The notes under the pieces are model-generated. The model worked only from the letters and a program-made list of their open reading frames with translations, ran no database searches and was not told the origin of the DNA. Shown here one piece after another: positions 21,471-32,292 of a stretch of 64,000 bases of DNA. Origin of the DNA: Nematopogon swammerdamellus (lineage: Eukaryota; Arthropoda; Insecta; Lepidoptera; Adelidae); the NCBI GenBank assembly GCA_946902875.1, contig OX336342.1:11401523-11465522 (forward strand), given 5' to 3'. Within the stretch, counting starts at the first letter, position 1. Each line of letters opens with the position of its first letter. The position numbers and the translations under genes were made by a program.

Positions 21471-23302
21471 CATTTCAAATAATTGAGAAGGATAGAGACG
21501 GCATCAGGTCGTTGAGTGGGTCAGAGAAGTAATTAATTAGGCATAAATGGTGTGACATAAAGACGACATCATCAAATCTGTAATGGATAGTCATGGAATA
21601 AGGTTACTTGTGTTGTGAGATGCTGTGATTTTAGACTAGCATATGATACTAAAACAAAATTTACGTTTTTTAGAAATATTTTCTGTGTATATGTATGTTC
21701 CACCATAACTCTTAAACCGATCATCCAAATTTGATGAAACTTAGTATAAACACATGTAACTATACGTGGCACAGAATAGGCTAAATAAAATTCAGTTCCG
21801 GTTACGCTAAGATGTGGCTCTCATACAAACCGAATAGTTCCGCGCGCCGAAATAAAGATAACGCGGGAATGCAGCTAGGCGTTCTTTCTTACTTACTTAT
21901 TTTTAAATACGAATTTAACGCAAACGAAGCCGCGGGCATAAGCTAGCTACAAATATAAGTATATCTTTGTTACACTTTTTAAAGCGTCAAAACGCGTGTT
22001 GCGAGATATATGTTGCAAGATTGGAGCCTTGGAGACAAAGTTAATTTTGTATAATATAAAATATCTTCATCCAATCTTATTGGTTACGTATATTTTCTTA
22101 CTTTTATATTCTGCAGAATAGTAACCTAAATATTCTCTACAGTACAGAAATGTTCAAGATACAATTTAATAACTTATCGACTAAGTTAAAGGAAGTAAAT
22201 GCGGTGTTAGATTTTGAAGCGATTGGTTTTCTGAAAATCCCCCTGGGCTCCCCATGAATATTTTATAGTTTAAAATATGTGTAAATTATGTAGGTTCCAT
22301 TATTCCCTTGTGATAGGGTTGGCTTCCGCCTCCGCACCGCACGCAGTGCACGTAGGTCGCGTAGAGGTTGTGCGCTCGTGCCGGAGCCTTTGATGTTCGG
22401 AGTTTGGGATAATAAACACTACCTCGTGGGATATTACATAATATTGATATAATATAATTTAAAACGAAGCTATATAGAAAAAGAGGGGTTGAACTCATAA
22501 TATGACCAATTATAGGAAATTTAAAAATATCGTACGATAAATGAAATATTATGAGATTGCCGAATGCCAAAGATGCTTACGATATTGAAGTAGCTCTTCT
22601 GAAGATATTCACATACAAAAATGAGGATTAGGGATGAGCTATTCGAAATGCCGGCGCGGCGCGGGCGCGCGGCCGCAATTGAGAACATTCTTTAGCAAAA
22701 CTATACTGTGCGCCCACACCCTCGAACTCGGTCGACCTCTTTCGCAAGAAAAAATATCCAATTTTATTAAGAAAAAAGTAAGCGGTAGTTACAGTGTATT
22801 TTCTCGTCAGAATTCAGTTAGCTCTTTGACATCTGAAATAATACTACAAGTAATTGAGTCTCGTGTCCTAGATATTCTAGCTGGGCATTATTTGAAGCGT
22901 TTCGACCACTTAATGCCTATCAGCGCCTGCGCAAGGCAAGTAATTAAAAAAGTAATCCTGTTGGCACATTACACGACGAGATTAGTTTTGGCGCCTTCCT
23001 TCCATTTCAATTAGTGTCGCGGACTTCAATGAAATAAAGTGGGCGCCACAAGGCGACGGCTTTCTATATTTTCTTTTATCATCCACGAAACATAATAAAA
23101 TTACATTCTTGATCCTGAGAACCTTTCCAAGGAAAATGAGGAAAATAAAACTCATGAAATAATATTACCATTAAGTCAATTAATAAATATTATGTACGAG
23201 GTAATTAATGTTTAGAAATATGGAAGGAACCTACATTTTGTCTTCTCTGGGATATAATCAATATATTAGACAAAAATAGCGCTGCGACAGGACGCATTGT
23301 AT
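21471..23302. other. Intergenic sequence up to the LTR element
   Basis: The end module 'aaatacgaatttaacg...' recurs at 21905-21945. A 126-codon plus-strand frame at 22634-23014 begins MSYSKCRRGAG; it is unrecognised, has no clear domain and no supporting splice or homology evidence. AATAAA lies at about 23031. Confidence 0.4.
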
Positions 23303-23306
23303 GTAT

Positions 23307-26300
23307 TGTAGGGTTCCGAAGCCCTCAGCGTCCTTCTCGGGAGTGATGCCATAAATTTTGGCGACCTGTCACGCACATCGCGGAGCTCTATTTTAAAATA
23401 AACATGGGTACGCCGGAAACATGTTGAGACCCCACTTTCGAGTTAATAAATTAACTTGAGAATACAAGTTTTAAGAAATCCACTCGTGCATAATTAATTG
23501 ACGACTTAGCGAGAATGAAGGGTGTCTCGAAGCAGAGTAGACATGACAAAAAAATGCCATAATTTACCGTCCGGGCGACGACGCCAGGCCACATGTGCTC
23601 GCTCGTCTGTGCGAAGGAGCAATTTTAACGTCTCCCGAGAAATGTATGAAGGAAAGAATTTGTATGTTTAGTTATACATTAAGGATACAAAATAGATATT
23701 ACGCGCCCACGAAAATCAATTGCAGATACCTGGCAACAACTACGAGAGACTGCGGAAGAGCAATGGGTGCCCGCTCACGAACCGGTCGGCTGCTCGCTTC
23801 TCGCAGCACGCTCAAGGAAGCTGCATGGGGCTGGTGGGAGCGCAGCGCCCAGGGCTGACCCTTGGAGATCCGATGCCGGATCGGCAGCGGGAGATGACGA
23901 CAGAGTGCGGCTGCCAGCCGTCTGCGGCGAGTACCGAGGCGTGCCCATTCCATGAGAGAAGATGGTCCCAGATGCCGTGCCTGAGTGCCATCTCGGCATA
24001 CCGTCTCGCGAACGAAGTGTCAGTGTTACGCAGTGATAAGTCTTGCATTAATTAATATTAATGCCGTATGTAGTGTAAAGAAATACAAGCATTAACGTGC
24101 GCGTCAACAATGGACCCTATCCTACAGAAATGTATATGATTATGTATTCGTGTAACCTAGCGACAATTAAGACTTACTTTTACAGAATACGGACTATATA
24201 AACATAATGTAATACTAGCATAATTGATTCTGCGAATATTTACGATTTAGGATTTATTAGAAATATCATTATGTCACATAAGGAATATTATCCAGATTGG
24301 TACATGCAGCGACATCTATATGTAATTTATATAAGTAGCGGGCAAAACAATGTAAAGAATAGGGCGCCCTCTAACGAGATTTGGGGGCGAAATTGATGTT
24401 TGTTACTGGTTACTTAGCGAAAGGACTAGGAATGTTCGATTTTGAGTAGGAGTTGAGAAGTGACGCCACTAGGGGGCGCGGATAAACATCATGTTGGCGC
24501 GAGTTCAAAGCGTGGCTTTAGACAATAAAACTGTTTGACTAGGGGAGATGATCATCAGTCTTGGAAGCACCGTTGAGATAATTAGTCACTCCTCCAGAGT
24601 ACGCTTGAATTGAAAAATTAGAGCAGCATTGTGATTGATAATTGAATTGAACCTAGTTTGTCTGTGAAGTAAAATCATCCGTAATTCAACTCAGTGAGCG
24701 GTTGCGGCCGTAGGCGTTAGCAGAATAAACCAGAGTTAAGTACCTATTCGCTATAGCAATTAAAGAGATACATTATTCATTTGCCAGTGTATTAGAATGA
24801 TTTATCAATTAATTTATGGGATTAATTAAATATATTAATCGTTGGATTCAATTAATTTAAGATAGAAGCAGTATGCTTCGTTATTTGTTTAAACACTAAA
24901 TATTGGCAAATGACCGGTGGATCGATCTCACCCCGCCTAATTGTTGAATATTCATGTTGGTTTAATTGATGTCGTGTACCTACGAAATTCATTTAACATT
25001 ACCTCTTTAGAGTAATAATTATTCTCAGCTAAGATAGTTCTTACACTTTTCCCATAAGTAATGTGCATTGTAATTTGTGGTGTAAAATATTGACACGGGA
25101 GTTTTTCTGCTCGTCTTTTCTTCCGTGGAAAATTTAGATTGCTAGACGAGCGAATTTAAAGTAACATCATATTGAACTGGCTTATGAAAATAAATGATAT
25201 ATCAGTTCACATAACTTGTTTAATTAACTAGCTGAGTCCTCCAATTCTACCCCTGAAGTAAAGAATCTCTCCTGAATCATAAAGACCAGTAATTTATTAA
25301 ATTACATTGAACGGCCTATTAGCCTAGATTTGTTGAATTTGATTACAGGTCCTTTAATAGTTCATTTGGTTCGATATATATAGAAGGAAATTGATAAGTT
25401 TTTGAAATTCGGATTTAACGCCATTTGCAGATCTGATCAATCCTATACATGGTTGAATAGATTGGGTTCGACTCTGAATTGAATTGATTAGCCCTACTGA
25501 TTGATAAATTGCAATTGCCGATATCACAGTATAATCAACACTGACTGGGGAGTTAACTGAAAACAAGATTGACGGGTTACAATTTCAATCCTTTCAGCAG
25601 TGGGAATACTGCAGTGGATGTAGTATATGGAAGATCAAGGTCGTAGATCACACATATATGCCATGGCTAACGCCTGATGGGATGCTACCCAGTACGAGAC
25701 CATTATCTACTGAATTAAGTGACAATTACACAAGGTATTGTGAGAACACTCTGTGTTAAATCTTCACAATCATAAAATACATATATGTCTGGTCAAACTT
25801 ACCCAAGGGAAACCGACCTGAATCCGCGGGTTATCTCGCGGATCTAATTATTTGCGCACGGGGTTAGCCGTCTGACGATTAACCCATTCATATCTTCCAA
25901 TAAGCAGGTTGGGCCCGCCTAGCTTATAATATTCTAAAGTCGAAATTAGCGACCTGACATAGAGGTCGGCTAATGAGACTATCGGAGTAGCTCTGCGGAA
26001 ATTATTGCAATTGTAGCTTATCGACCACCGCTCGAACGTCATTCTTGTGTTAGGAAATACTAAACAAAGCAGGAATACACTTTCACACATACACATGACT
26101 ATGGCCAGTCTACATACTAACTTCAATGGCCCACAATTCACTTAGGAGGTAAAGGCAATATTCATATCAGTTGGAGGTTAACGTAGAACAATTGATCATT
26201 TATAAGAAGCTATTACAATTTATAATTATCCATTGAGATTAATTTATCATATTTAATTAAATAAATCAGTCAAAAAAAAAATTTTTTATTAGACGATCAT

Positions 26301-26313
26301 TCGACCCCTTACA
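23307..26313 (+). repeat. 5' LTR
   Basis: It starts TG, ends CA and is 3,007 bp long, about five to ten times the usual insect gypsy LTR. Short frames inside (for example 23595-23858) occur identically in the other LTR and are not recognised as genes. U3/R/U5 limits cannot be placed by eye. Confidence 0.96.
24195..24202 (+). promoter_or_regulatory. Candidate TATA box of the LTR promoter
   Basis: TATATAAA, about 890 bp into the LTR and duplicated at 33181-33188. A second candidate (TTTATATAAG) lies near 24327. Which, if either, is used is unknown. Confidence 0.3.
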
Positions 26314-26316
26314 AAA

Positions 26317-26335
26317 TGGTGCCGTGACCAGGATT
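26317..26335 (+). promoter_or_regulatory. Primer-binding site, tRNA-His
   Basis: TGGTGCCGTGACCAGGATT begins 3 nt after the LTR end. Its complement matches the acceptor end of eukaryotic tRNA-His (…CCTGGTCACGGC plus CCA) over about 19 nt, so tRNA-His is the likely primer for minus-strand DNA synthesis. Confidence 0.88.
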
Positions 26336-27217
26336 GATTTGAATTGACCACTCTAAGTATCAATCAATCAAAAAAAAAAAAGGACCTTAATTAAAACACA
26401 ACGTAGACCATATATATTAAATATGATAAGTAATTTTAGAGTCTAAAACTCGGAGAGGGGAGATTCTGGTTTCAGTCAAAAAAAATTCGACTGGAAGGAG
26501 GTTAAATGAATTTCGAACCAACATTGTGTTACTTTTCAGGAAATAATAAATGTGTTCAAATGTTATACTTGTGACTGTGTACAAACGTATCTTCTTGCAT
26601 TCTTGCGTGAGCTGATGTTGATAGGGTGTAATTTTTTATTAACTTAGTAGGATAGTGATATAGAAAAATCGTAGTTAGTTAAGACGTAAATCCTAGATAG
26701 AAATTAAAATACTCCACTAGAAAATAATTTACGAGCGGGTTGGAAGCGGTTGTTGTTTAGAGTAAATAGTTTTTTCTTCACAATTTTCTTTAAAGCGTTT
26801 TGTTAAATTGGTTTTGTAAAATTTATATTCGAGCATCGCGTAATATCGTTGTAGTTAGGTAATAATTAGTGCATTAGAGTAGGCAAGGATTAGGGTTCTT
26901 TAATTAATAACTTCTTTATTGTTTTTTTTTCTTTCTTAATTACGGACATTTAGTAATAATAGATCGTGTTAATAATAGCAGTCGGGTGCTTACGGTTAGG
27001 ACGGGAAGTGTAGCCAGGTAGGTAGAGTTAGGTTGTTTTATAGGAATTTAGAAATTAGGTTAGATAGGCGGGTACGTTCGGTTAGTATAGACGCATAGAT
27101 AGGTATTGTAGGTAGAATTTAGGTCGCGGAAGAGTGTAGTAGTTTTTTGTTGTTAAAATAGGCGTGTTAGGGCTATTTAGTTAGTACTCGGAAAGACTTA
27201 GGTAGTTTATAGGTAGA
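26336..27217 (+). other. Untranslated leader between primer site and gag
   Basis: An 880-bp AT-rich leader with several short A runs and many stops. It would hold packaging signals if the element is active; none can be identified by reading. Confidence 0.6.
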
Positions 27218-28396
27218 ATGTCGAAACCTAATGTCGGTCGCGGAAGGAAACGAGGAAGCGCTACGCAAGCGGACGGCGTGCCTGATAAAAGGCCTAGGAG
27301 AGGAGGAACCACGTTTACGGAGTCGTCGAGCGAATTACTCGAAGGATTGAATCAGAAGCTCGATCAGATCTTCAAGCGACTGACGGACTTGGAGAATGGC
27401 CGCCCGGATCCGGCTCCGGTGGAAGATGTTTCAACGAATAATCAGCTGGTAGTTGGGCCCGAGTCTGGACCGACCTCGGTGAGTTCGGAAGGGACTAGCG
27501 CTAACACAGGAAATGTGTACGTCATCCGACCAACCGTTGATAAGCCGATTTTTAATGGAAGAGGTGATGCAAATCCGATAAAGTTTTTAAAAAAATTAAA
27601 ACGATATATAAGCGCTATAGGTGCTCAGGATCGTTCAGTGGAAGTGTCGATCGGATGCCTATCGGGACCTGCAGCTAAAGTGCTGGATATGTACCATGGG
27701 AACTGGAACAATATGGAAGACTTCGAGGCAGACTTCAAAAGAGTCTACTGGGGCGCTCGGCAACAGGAGGCTGCAAAGTTCAAACTTATGAACACGACAT
27801 GGAACGCCACCCAAGGTTTAACCATGGGAGAGCATCTGGCCGAACAAATCGATGTGATACAGGGTCTGACCATTCCGCTAGGACAAAACGATTTGGTGAA
27901 CAGTATAATGAGACATTTTCCTGCGGATATACAGCGTCTCTGGTTCACGCGGAAGGGCGACGTTGACATGTTTGGAGCCGCGGAGTTCCTAAGAGACCTG
28001 GAACAAAATGTGATCACTAGGGCGAGCAGCAGCAACTTCCTAGCTACAAACAGAGGAGGAGTGCAGAGGGGCAACGGAGCAACTTGGCGGCCGAACAACG
28101 CACCGACGCGGGGCCACTATCAATCAGCAGGGAGAGGAAACGCAATAGTATCTGCCTCAATGTATGGAACCGGATTCAACCAGAACACGAGAGGGAGACC
28201 AGCATTTAGGGGGGCTCGACGAGGTCAGGGTCGGCGAGGCGGAGCAACACGGGGATATTCCAACGAGTCGTACCGTGCGATTAAATGGCAACCCGCAACG
28301 AACACTAATGAAAATGATGGAGCAGCGTCGACGACCACCGCTAATGAGAATAAAGGCGTCGGGGGCTCGGGAAACGAGACAAGCCAGCGTGTATAG
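27218..28396 (+). CDS. gag: Gag structural protein, no zinc knuckle
   Basis: A 392-residue protein expected to form the intracellular particle that packages element RNA. The N-terminus (residues 1-30) is basic with an RKRGS and a KRPRRGG stretch that could be a nuclear-localisation signal. A short coiled segment follows (ELLEGLNQKLDQIFKRLTDL, about 40-58). The centre (about 105-275) looks like a capsid-type helical domain (KPIFNGRGDANPIKFLKKLK, then MRHFPADIQRLWF). The C-terminus (about 285-345) is rich in RGG/RG repeats, and no CCHC knuckle is present, so RNA binding probably rests on the Arg/Gly tail. It is followed by pol in the -1 frame, which is open from 28354, so the two frames overlap by 43 nt. 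Start chosen as the first ATG of the frame. Confidence 0.9.
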   Translation: MSKPNVGRGRKRGSATQADGVPDKRPRRGGTTFTESSSELLEGLNQKLDQIFKRLTDLENGRPDPAPVEDVSTNNQLVVGPESGPTSVSSEGTSANTGNVYVIRPTVDKPIFNGRGDANPIKFLKKLKRYISAIGAQDRSVEVSIGCLSGPAAKVLDMYHGNWNNMEDFEADFKRVYWGARQQEAAKFKLMNTTWNATQGLTMGEHLAEQIDVIQGLTIPLGQNDLVNSIMRHFPADIQRLWFTRKGDVDMFGAAEFLRDLEQNVITRASSSNFLATNRGGVQRGNGATWRPNNAPTRGHYQSAGRGNAIVSASMYGTGFNQNTRGRPAFRGARRGQGRRGGATRGYSNESYRAIKWQPATNTNENDGAASTTTANENKGVGGSGNETSQRV

Positions 28397-28436
28397 TCCC
28401 GCTCACGCAGGCTCGACAGAAGACTAAAGGCGGGAT
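28369..28436 (+). promoter_or_regulatory. Predicted -1 ribosomal frameshift signal (slippery heptamer plus H-type pseudoknot)
   Basis: GGGAAAC at 28369-28375 lies in the correct phase (G GGA AAC in the gag frame). After a 6-7-nt spacer, 28382-28391 can pair with 28404-28413 (nine pairs, one A·A mismatch at 386/409). The 12-nt loop contains 28397-28402, which is complementary to 28430-28435 (six pairs, extendable by G·U). An A-rich connector (28414-28429) spans stem 1. This matches the classic retroviral gag-pol arrangement. Folding is my hand pairing, not a computed result. Confidence 0.75.
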
Positions 28437-31400
28437 GGATGCGATATATAACTACATGAGGAAATGCAGTTGGAGCCCAGGCGACGGTCTAGGAAGATTA
28501 TTGTCGGGATCGAAGAAACCAATTAAAATAATTACCCCAACCGAAGGTGAATTTTATATAATGAAAATTGGGCAATTATTAAGCCGACATCAGGACGAGC
28601 TCTGGCTGGAACAAGGTGACCAAGAGAACTGCAAGCGAAGGAGACGTCAACTGAACACATTATATAGCGACATGTGTTTCGAGGAAGAAGAAAGCCAAGA
28701 TTACTCATTACCGACTTTGCCGGAAGTTAAAGTAACGATGTACGGGAAAACCATAATGTCATTAATTGACTCAGGTAGCCAGATTACCGGGATTACTACA
28801 GACTTGTATGAAGAGCTCCTTAGCGAAGGCAGGATACTGCCAGAGGTGCCCATCCCAGCTATACAGATAAAAAGTGCTTTTGGCTCCAGAAGTGAAAGAG
28901 TTAAAAAAATTGTATTGATAACTATTGGACTAAATCACTTGGAAATAGAGACGCCAGCATTGATTTTAAAGCGATTGCCTAGATCGATAATACTCGGTTT
29001 TGACTGGTTAGAAAGAACGAAGGCCGTAATCAGCTGTGGTCAACAAAAGAAACTGACAATAGAACATATGGGCGTACAGTCAACAGTAGCCATTGGACCA
29101 GAAGGAACCACCGAAGGAGCGCGCGCAGATGTAGAAAAAATTATTAATTGTTTGACGGCGCCAGGACACCGTGGGAAGTCCGAAAGTGAAATAAAGGATT
29201 ATGTAAGCTCATTGACTCTACCCGAGGAGAGTAAAAATCTTTTGTTACCGGTATTACAAAAGCATTGTAATGTTTTTTCTGAACGACCCGGACTAACAAA
29301 TAAATATGTTCACTCAATAACAATGAAAGATGACAGACCGTTTATGCAACGTAATTACCCCATTCCGTTTGCTCACCGACAAAAGGTTATTGATAAGATA
29401 ACAGAAATGGAGTCGTTAGGGATTATAAGAAGGCAGATAACAGAATATTGCAGTCCTTTACATTACACATTGAAACGTGATGGGAGCGTCCGGATCCTGT
29501 TGGACGCTCGTGAGTTAAATAAACGGATGGCTGGAGATGTCGAAACGCCGCCGTTGAGTTCAGAGATAATCCAATCGTTCCATGGAGTAAAATGGATTTC
29601 TACTTTGGACTTAAGTCATGCTTACTTCCATATACCCTTAAGTGAAGATTCAATTAAATATACTGGATTCTCTGTAGGTGGAAAGACGTACGCGTATAAG
29701 GTGCTACCACAAGGCCTTAAGACTAGTGTCGGGTCGTTTACACGCGCAATTGATATAATACTCGGAACAGAAGTACGACAATTTGTAAAGAATTTCTTAG
29801 ATGATTTGGTGGTCTATACATACGGTGACTTAAGTGAGCATATGAGTCACTTAGACAAAGTCCTAGAGAGGCTTAGTGAAGCCAACATGAGTTGTGGGTT
29901 AAAAAAATGCAGTTTCATACAGACTAGAGTCACATTACTTGGTCACGTGGTAACGACCGATGGAATATTCATGGATGCAGACAAAATAAAAGCAGTGAAG
30001 GAATTCCCAACACCGAAAACGGTACGGCAGCTCCGCGGATTTCTCGGATTAATCAACTACTTCCGGAGATTTGTATACAGGTACGGGGAGGAGACCCAGC
30101 CTTTGTGCCAATTATTAAGGAAAGACCAGCCTTGGCAATGGACAACGGAGACTGAAAAATGCTTCGAGAGAGTGAAAAATTTGTTCTTGGAGACAGTCAT
30201 GCTAGCTCACCCAGACACTAAGAAAACATACTATTTACAGTCGGACGCGAGCGTGACCGGAGTAGCGGGATATATATATCAATTATCGGATCAGAATGAT
30301 CCGCAAATAATCGCGTTTTGTAGCCGAGCGTTGTCAGACGCCCAAAAACGTTGGTCTATATCTGAGTTGGAACTATTCGCAATAATCTACAGCCTGACTA
30401 AATTTGAAACGTACCTTATGGGCGCAAAATTGGTCATAAGAACTGATCACAAGAGCCTTACCTTTCTACAATATTGGAGGCTTACAAGTGCACGCATGAT
30501 CCGCTGGGCACATTATTTAGGCAAATTTAATTATACGATTGAATATGTCAAGGGGACTGAAAACACAGTTGCCGATGTCTTGTCACGACAGGTCGGATCT
30601 ACAGGAGCTGGCCAAGACACGCGTGTAATATGTCCGGAAATAAATCTTTTTCGAGTCACAAATAGAGAAATAATCACTCAACAGTTGAAGTCGATAGTGG
30701 AATTACAAAAAGCAGATAAAGGTTTGAATAAAATAATAGAATATCTGGAAAATGATGGCGACAAACAAGGAAATAACGAATACGAACGATATAAAATAAT
30801 CGACGGAAAGTTGCATTACGAGCGTCACGGAAGCCACGGATACACGCTTGTGATTCCTGAAGCCATGCGAGACTCTTTAATCACGTATGTACACGGGGAA
30901 ATTGGACATTTTGGGAGATATAAAGTGTATGCCTTGATGAAGACTCGATATTATTTTAATAAAATGTCACGAGAAATAATTCGTGTGTTAAAGATCTGTG
31001 ATTTATGTCAGAAAACGAAGGTCGAATCCTTTCCCACTGTCGGACCTAGTCAGCCGGTTATTGTTTCACAGATTGGTGAAATCGTGTTTATTGACTTCTT
31101 CGGGCCCCTTCCAAAAGGGAAATATGGAATGGCTTACATTTTAGTAATACAAGATGCATTTAGCAAATTAATGAGACTATACGCACTAAGGAAGGCCACC
31201 GCCAGGGCTGCTGTAATGTGTGTAAAGAAGTTTCAAGAGGAAATACACATAAAGAAGGTTGTAAGCGACAACGGATCACAATTCACAGCAAGATGCTGGA
31301 AGAACGAATTGACGAAACTGGGCATTGGAGTCTGCTATACAAGTGTACGGAACCCTAGACCAAATTTTACGGAAAGATGTAACAGAGAACTAGGTCGTCT

Positions 31401-31941
31401 CTTTCGTGCATATTGCCACAGAAAACACTCCAAATGGGTAGGAATATTACCTAACATCGAGTCAACCTACAACCAAACGATACACTCTAGTACCAAGTTC
31501 ACTCCCAACGAATTGGTCTGGGGTGAAAGGACCCAATTGACTATGGACAAGTTTCTCGAAAACGACAATCTACCACGCGACGAAAGCCTAAGTATGGAGG
31601 AGATGCGGGAACAAGCCCGCGCAAATTTAAGACAAGCGGCTGAGCTTCGAACTAATTATTATAACAAGAGTCATCGAATTGCTCAATATGACATCGGCGA
31701 TTACGTAAAATTAAAAACATTACCGCATTCAAATAAGGAAAGGAAAATAATTTCAAAATTCCAACTTTTGTTCGAAGGTTATTATCAGATCGGCGCCGTC
31801 CCGAGCAAGAATTTATACACTTTGATCGACCCACAGACAGGTAGAATCCGTGGGAATTTTAATGCAATTCACCTAAGTAGGTACCACGTAAATTCTGTAG
31901 ATAAACAACAAGTGTCGCCTGCGGCTAATATTGTCTCGTAG
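28435..31941 (+). CDS. pol: Pol polyprotein: protease, reverse transcriptase, RNase H, integrase
   Basis: Open for 1,168 codons from the ATG at 28435. The frame continues upstream to 28354, so expression by -1 frameshift from gag is likely and the ATG may not be used. Aspartic protease: LIDSGS with catalytic D112. Reverse transcriptase: LLDARELNKR, TLDLSHAYFHIPL and NFLDDLVV (Asp pair 456-457), then the LGHVV, FLGLINYFRRF connection. RNase H: LQSDASVTG (D604), WSISELELFAI and RTDHKSL (D671). Integrase: zinc site H820, H825, C855, C858, then catalytic D887 (IDFFGP), D945 (VVSDNGSQF) and E980, 34 residues apart. The C-terminal segment resembles a GPY/F-type tail. No stop or frameshift is seen, so the protein looks intact. 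It lacks a chromodomain that I can recognise. Confidence 0.97.
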   Translation: MDAIYNYMRKCSWSPGDGLGRLLSGSKKPIKIITPTEGEFYIMKIGQLLSRHQDELWLEQGDQENCKRRRRQLNTLYSDMCFEEEESQDYSLPTLPEVKVTMYGKTIMSLIDSGSQITGITTDLYEELLSEGRILPEVPIPAIQIKSAFGSRSERVKKIVLITIGLNHLEIETPALILKRLPRSIILGFDWLERTKAVISCGQQKKLTIEHMGVQSTVAIGPEGTTEGARADVEKIINCLTAPGHRGKSESEIKDYVSSLTLPEESKNLLLPVLQKHCNVFSERPGLTNKYVHSITMKDDRPFMQRNYPIPFAHRQKVIDKITEMESLGIIRRQITEYCSPLHYTLKRDGSVRILLDARELNKRMAGDVETPPLSSEIIQSFHGVKWISTLDLSHAYFHIPLSEDSIKYTGFSVGGKTYAYKVLPQGLKTSVGSFTRAIDIILGTEVRQFVKNFLDDLVVYTYGDLSEHMSHLDKVLERLSEANMSCGLKKCSFIQTRVTLLGHVVTTDGIFMDADKIKAVKEFPTPKTVRQLRGFLGLINYFRRFVYRYGEETQPLCQLLRKDQPWQWTTETEKCFERVKNLFLETVMLAHPDTKKTYYLQSDASVTGVAGYIYQLSDQNDPQIIAFCSRALSDAQKRWSISELELFAIIYSLTKFETYLMGAKLVIRTDHKSLTFLQYWRLTSARMIRWAHYLGKFNYTIEYVKGTENTVADVLSRQVGSTGAGQDTRVICPEINLFRVTNREIITQQLKSIVELQKADKGLNKIIEYLENDGDKQGNNEYERYKIIDGKLHYERHGSHGYTLVIPEAMRDSLITYVHGEIGHFGRYKVYALMKTRYYFNKMSREIIRVLKICDLCQKTKVESFPTVGPSQPVIVSQIGEIVFIDFFGPLPKGKYGMAYILVIQDAFSKLMRLYALRKATARAAVMCVKKFQEEIHIKKVVSDNGSQFTARCWKNELTKLGIGVCYTSVRNPRPNFTERCNRELGRLFRAYCHRKHSKWVGILPNIESTYNQTIHSSTKFTPNELVWGERTQLTMDKFLENDNLPRDESLSMEEMREQARANLRQAAELRTNYYNKSHRIAQYDIGDYVKLKTLPHSNKERKIISKFQLLFEGYYQIGAVPSKNLYTLIDPQTGRIRGNFNAIHLSRYHVNSVDKQQVSPAANIVS

Positions 31942-32282
31942 AAAAAAATAGGGACCAGCGGTACACCACGCGTTGAGCGGGTCGGACAATGGGTGAAGAC
32001 AGCTGACGGTAGCCGGTTATTGATAAGCGGAGGTCGTTGCACTCAGATTTTTTCTTCTCTTCCTTTCTTCTTTGTACTTATAGGGGAGTAGTAGGGTTTT
32101 GTTTTGCGTCGGCTAGCGTAAGCTTTGGTTATTGTTAGCAATAATAGTAGATGTTGAATATAGTTGCGGCTATTCGATAGATAATATCTAATTATAACAG
32201 CGATTAGTTAGTACAGTTAGTTGGATATAGAATATTTTGTACGAAGGGATGTAGTCAGTTGGGAAGTCCCATCAGACTCCAT
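31942..32282 (+). other. Non-coding segment between pol and polypurine tract
   Basis: 340 bp without a significant frame. An envelope gene is therefore absent. Confidence 0.8.
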
Positions 32283-32292
32283 GAGAGGGGAA
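32283..32292 (+). promoter_or_regulatory. Polypurine tract
   Basis: GAGAGGGGAA directly abuts the 3' LTR, the expected place and composition for the plus-strand primer. Confidence 0.88.

Noticed and set aside
22634..23014. 126-codon plus-strand frame as a gene
   Set aside because: No recognisable domain, splice context or start context; kept only as a note in the intergenic entry.
23595..23858. Short frames inside the LTRs (repeated at 32581-32844 and others)
   Set aside because: They are duplicated only because the LTRs are, overlap on both strands and show no domain.
28164..28427. 87-codon frame overlapping the end of gag
   Set aside because: It is a shadow in a third frame; pol uses a different frame and the frameshift signal fits gag to pol directly.
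31942..32282. Possible envelope gene after pol
   Set aside because: Only 340 bp remain before the polypurine tract and no significant frame is open.
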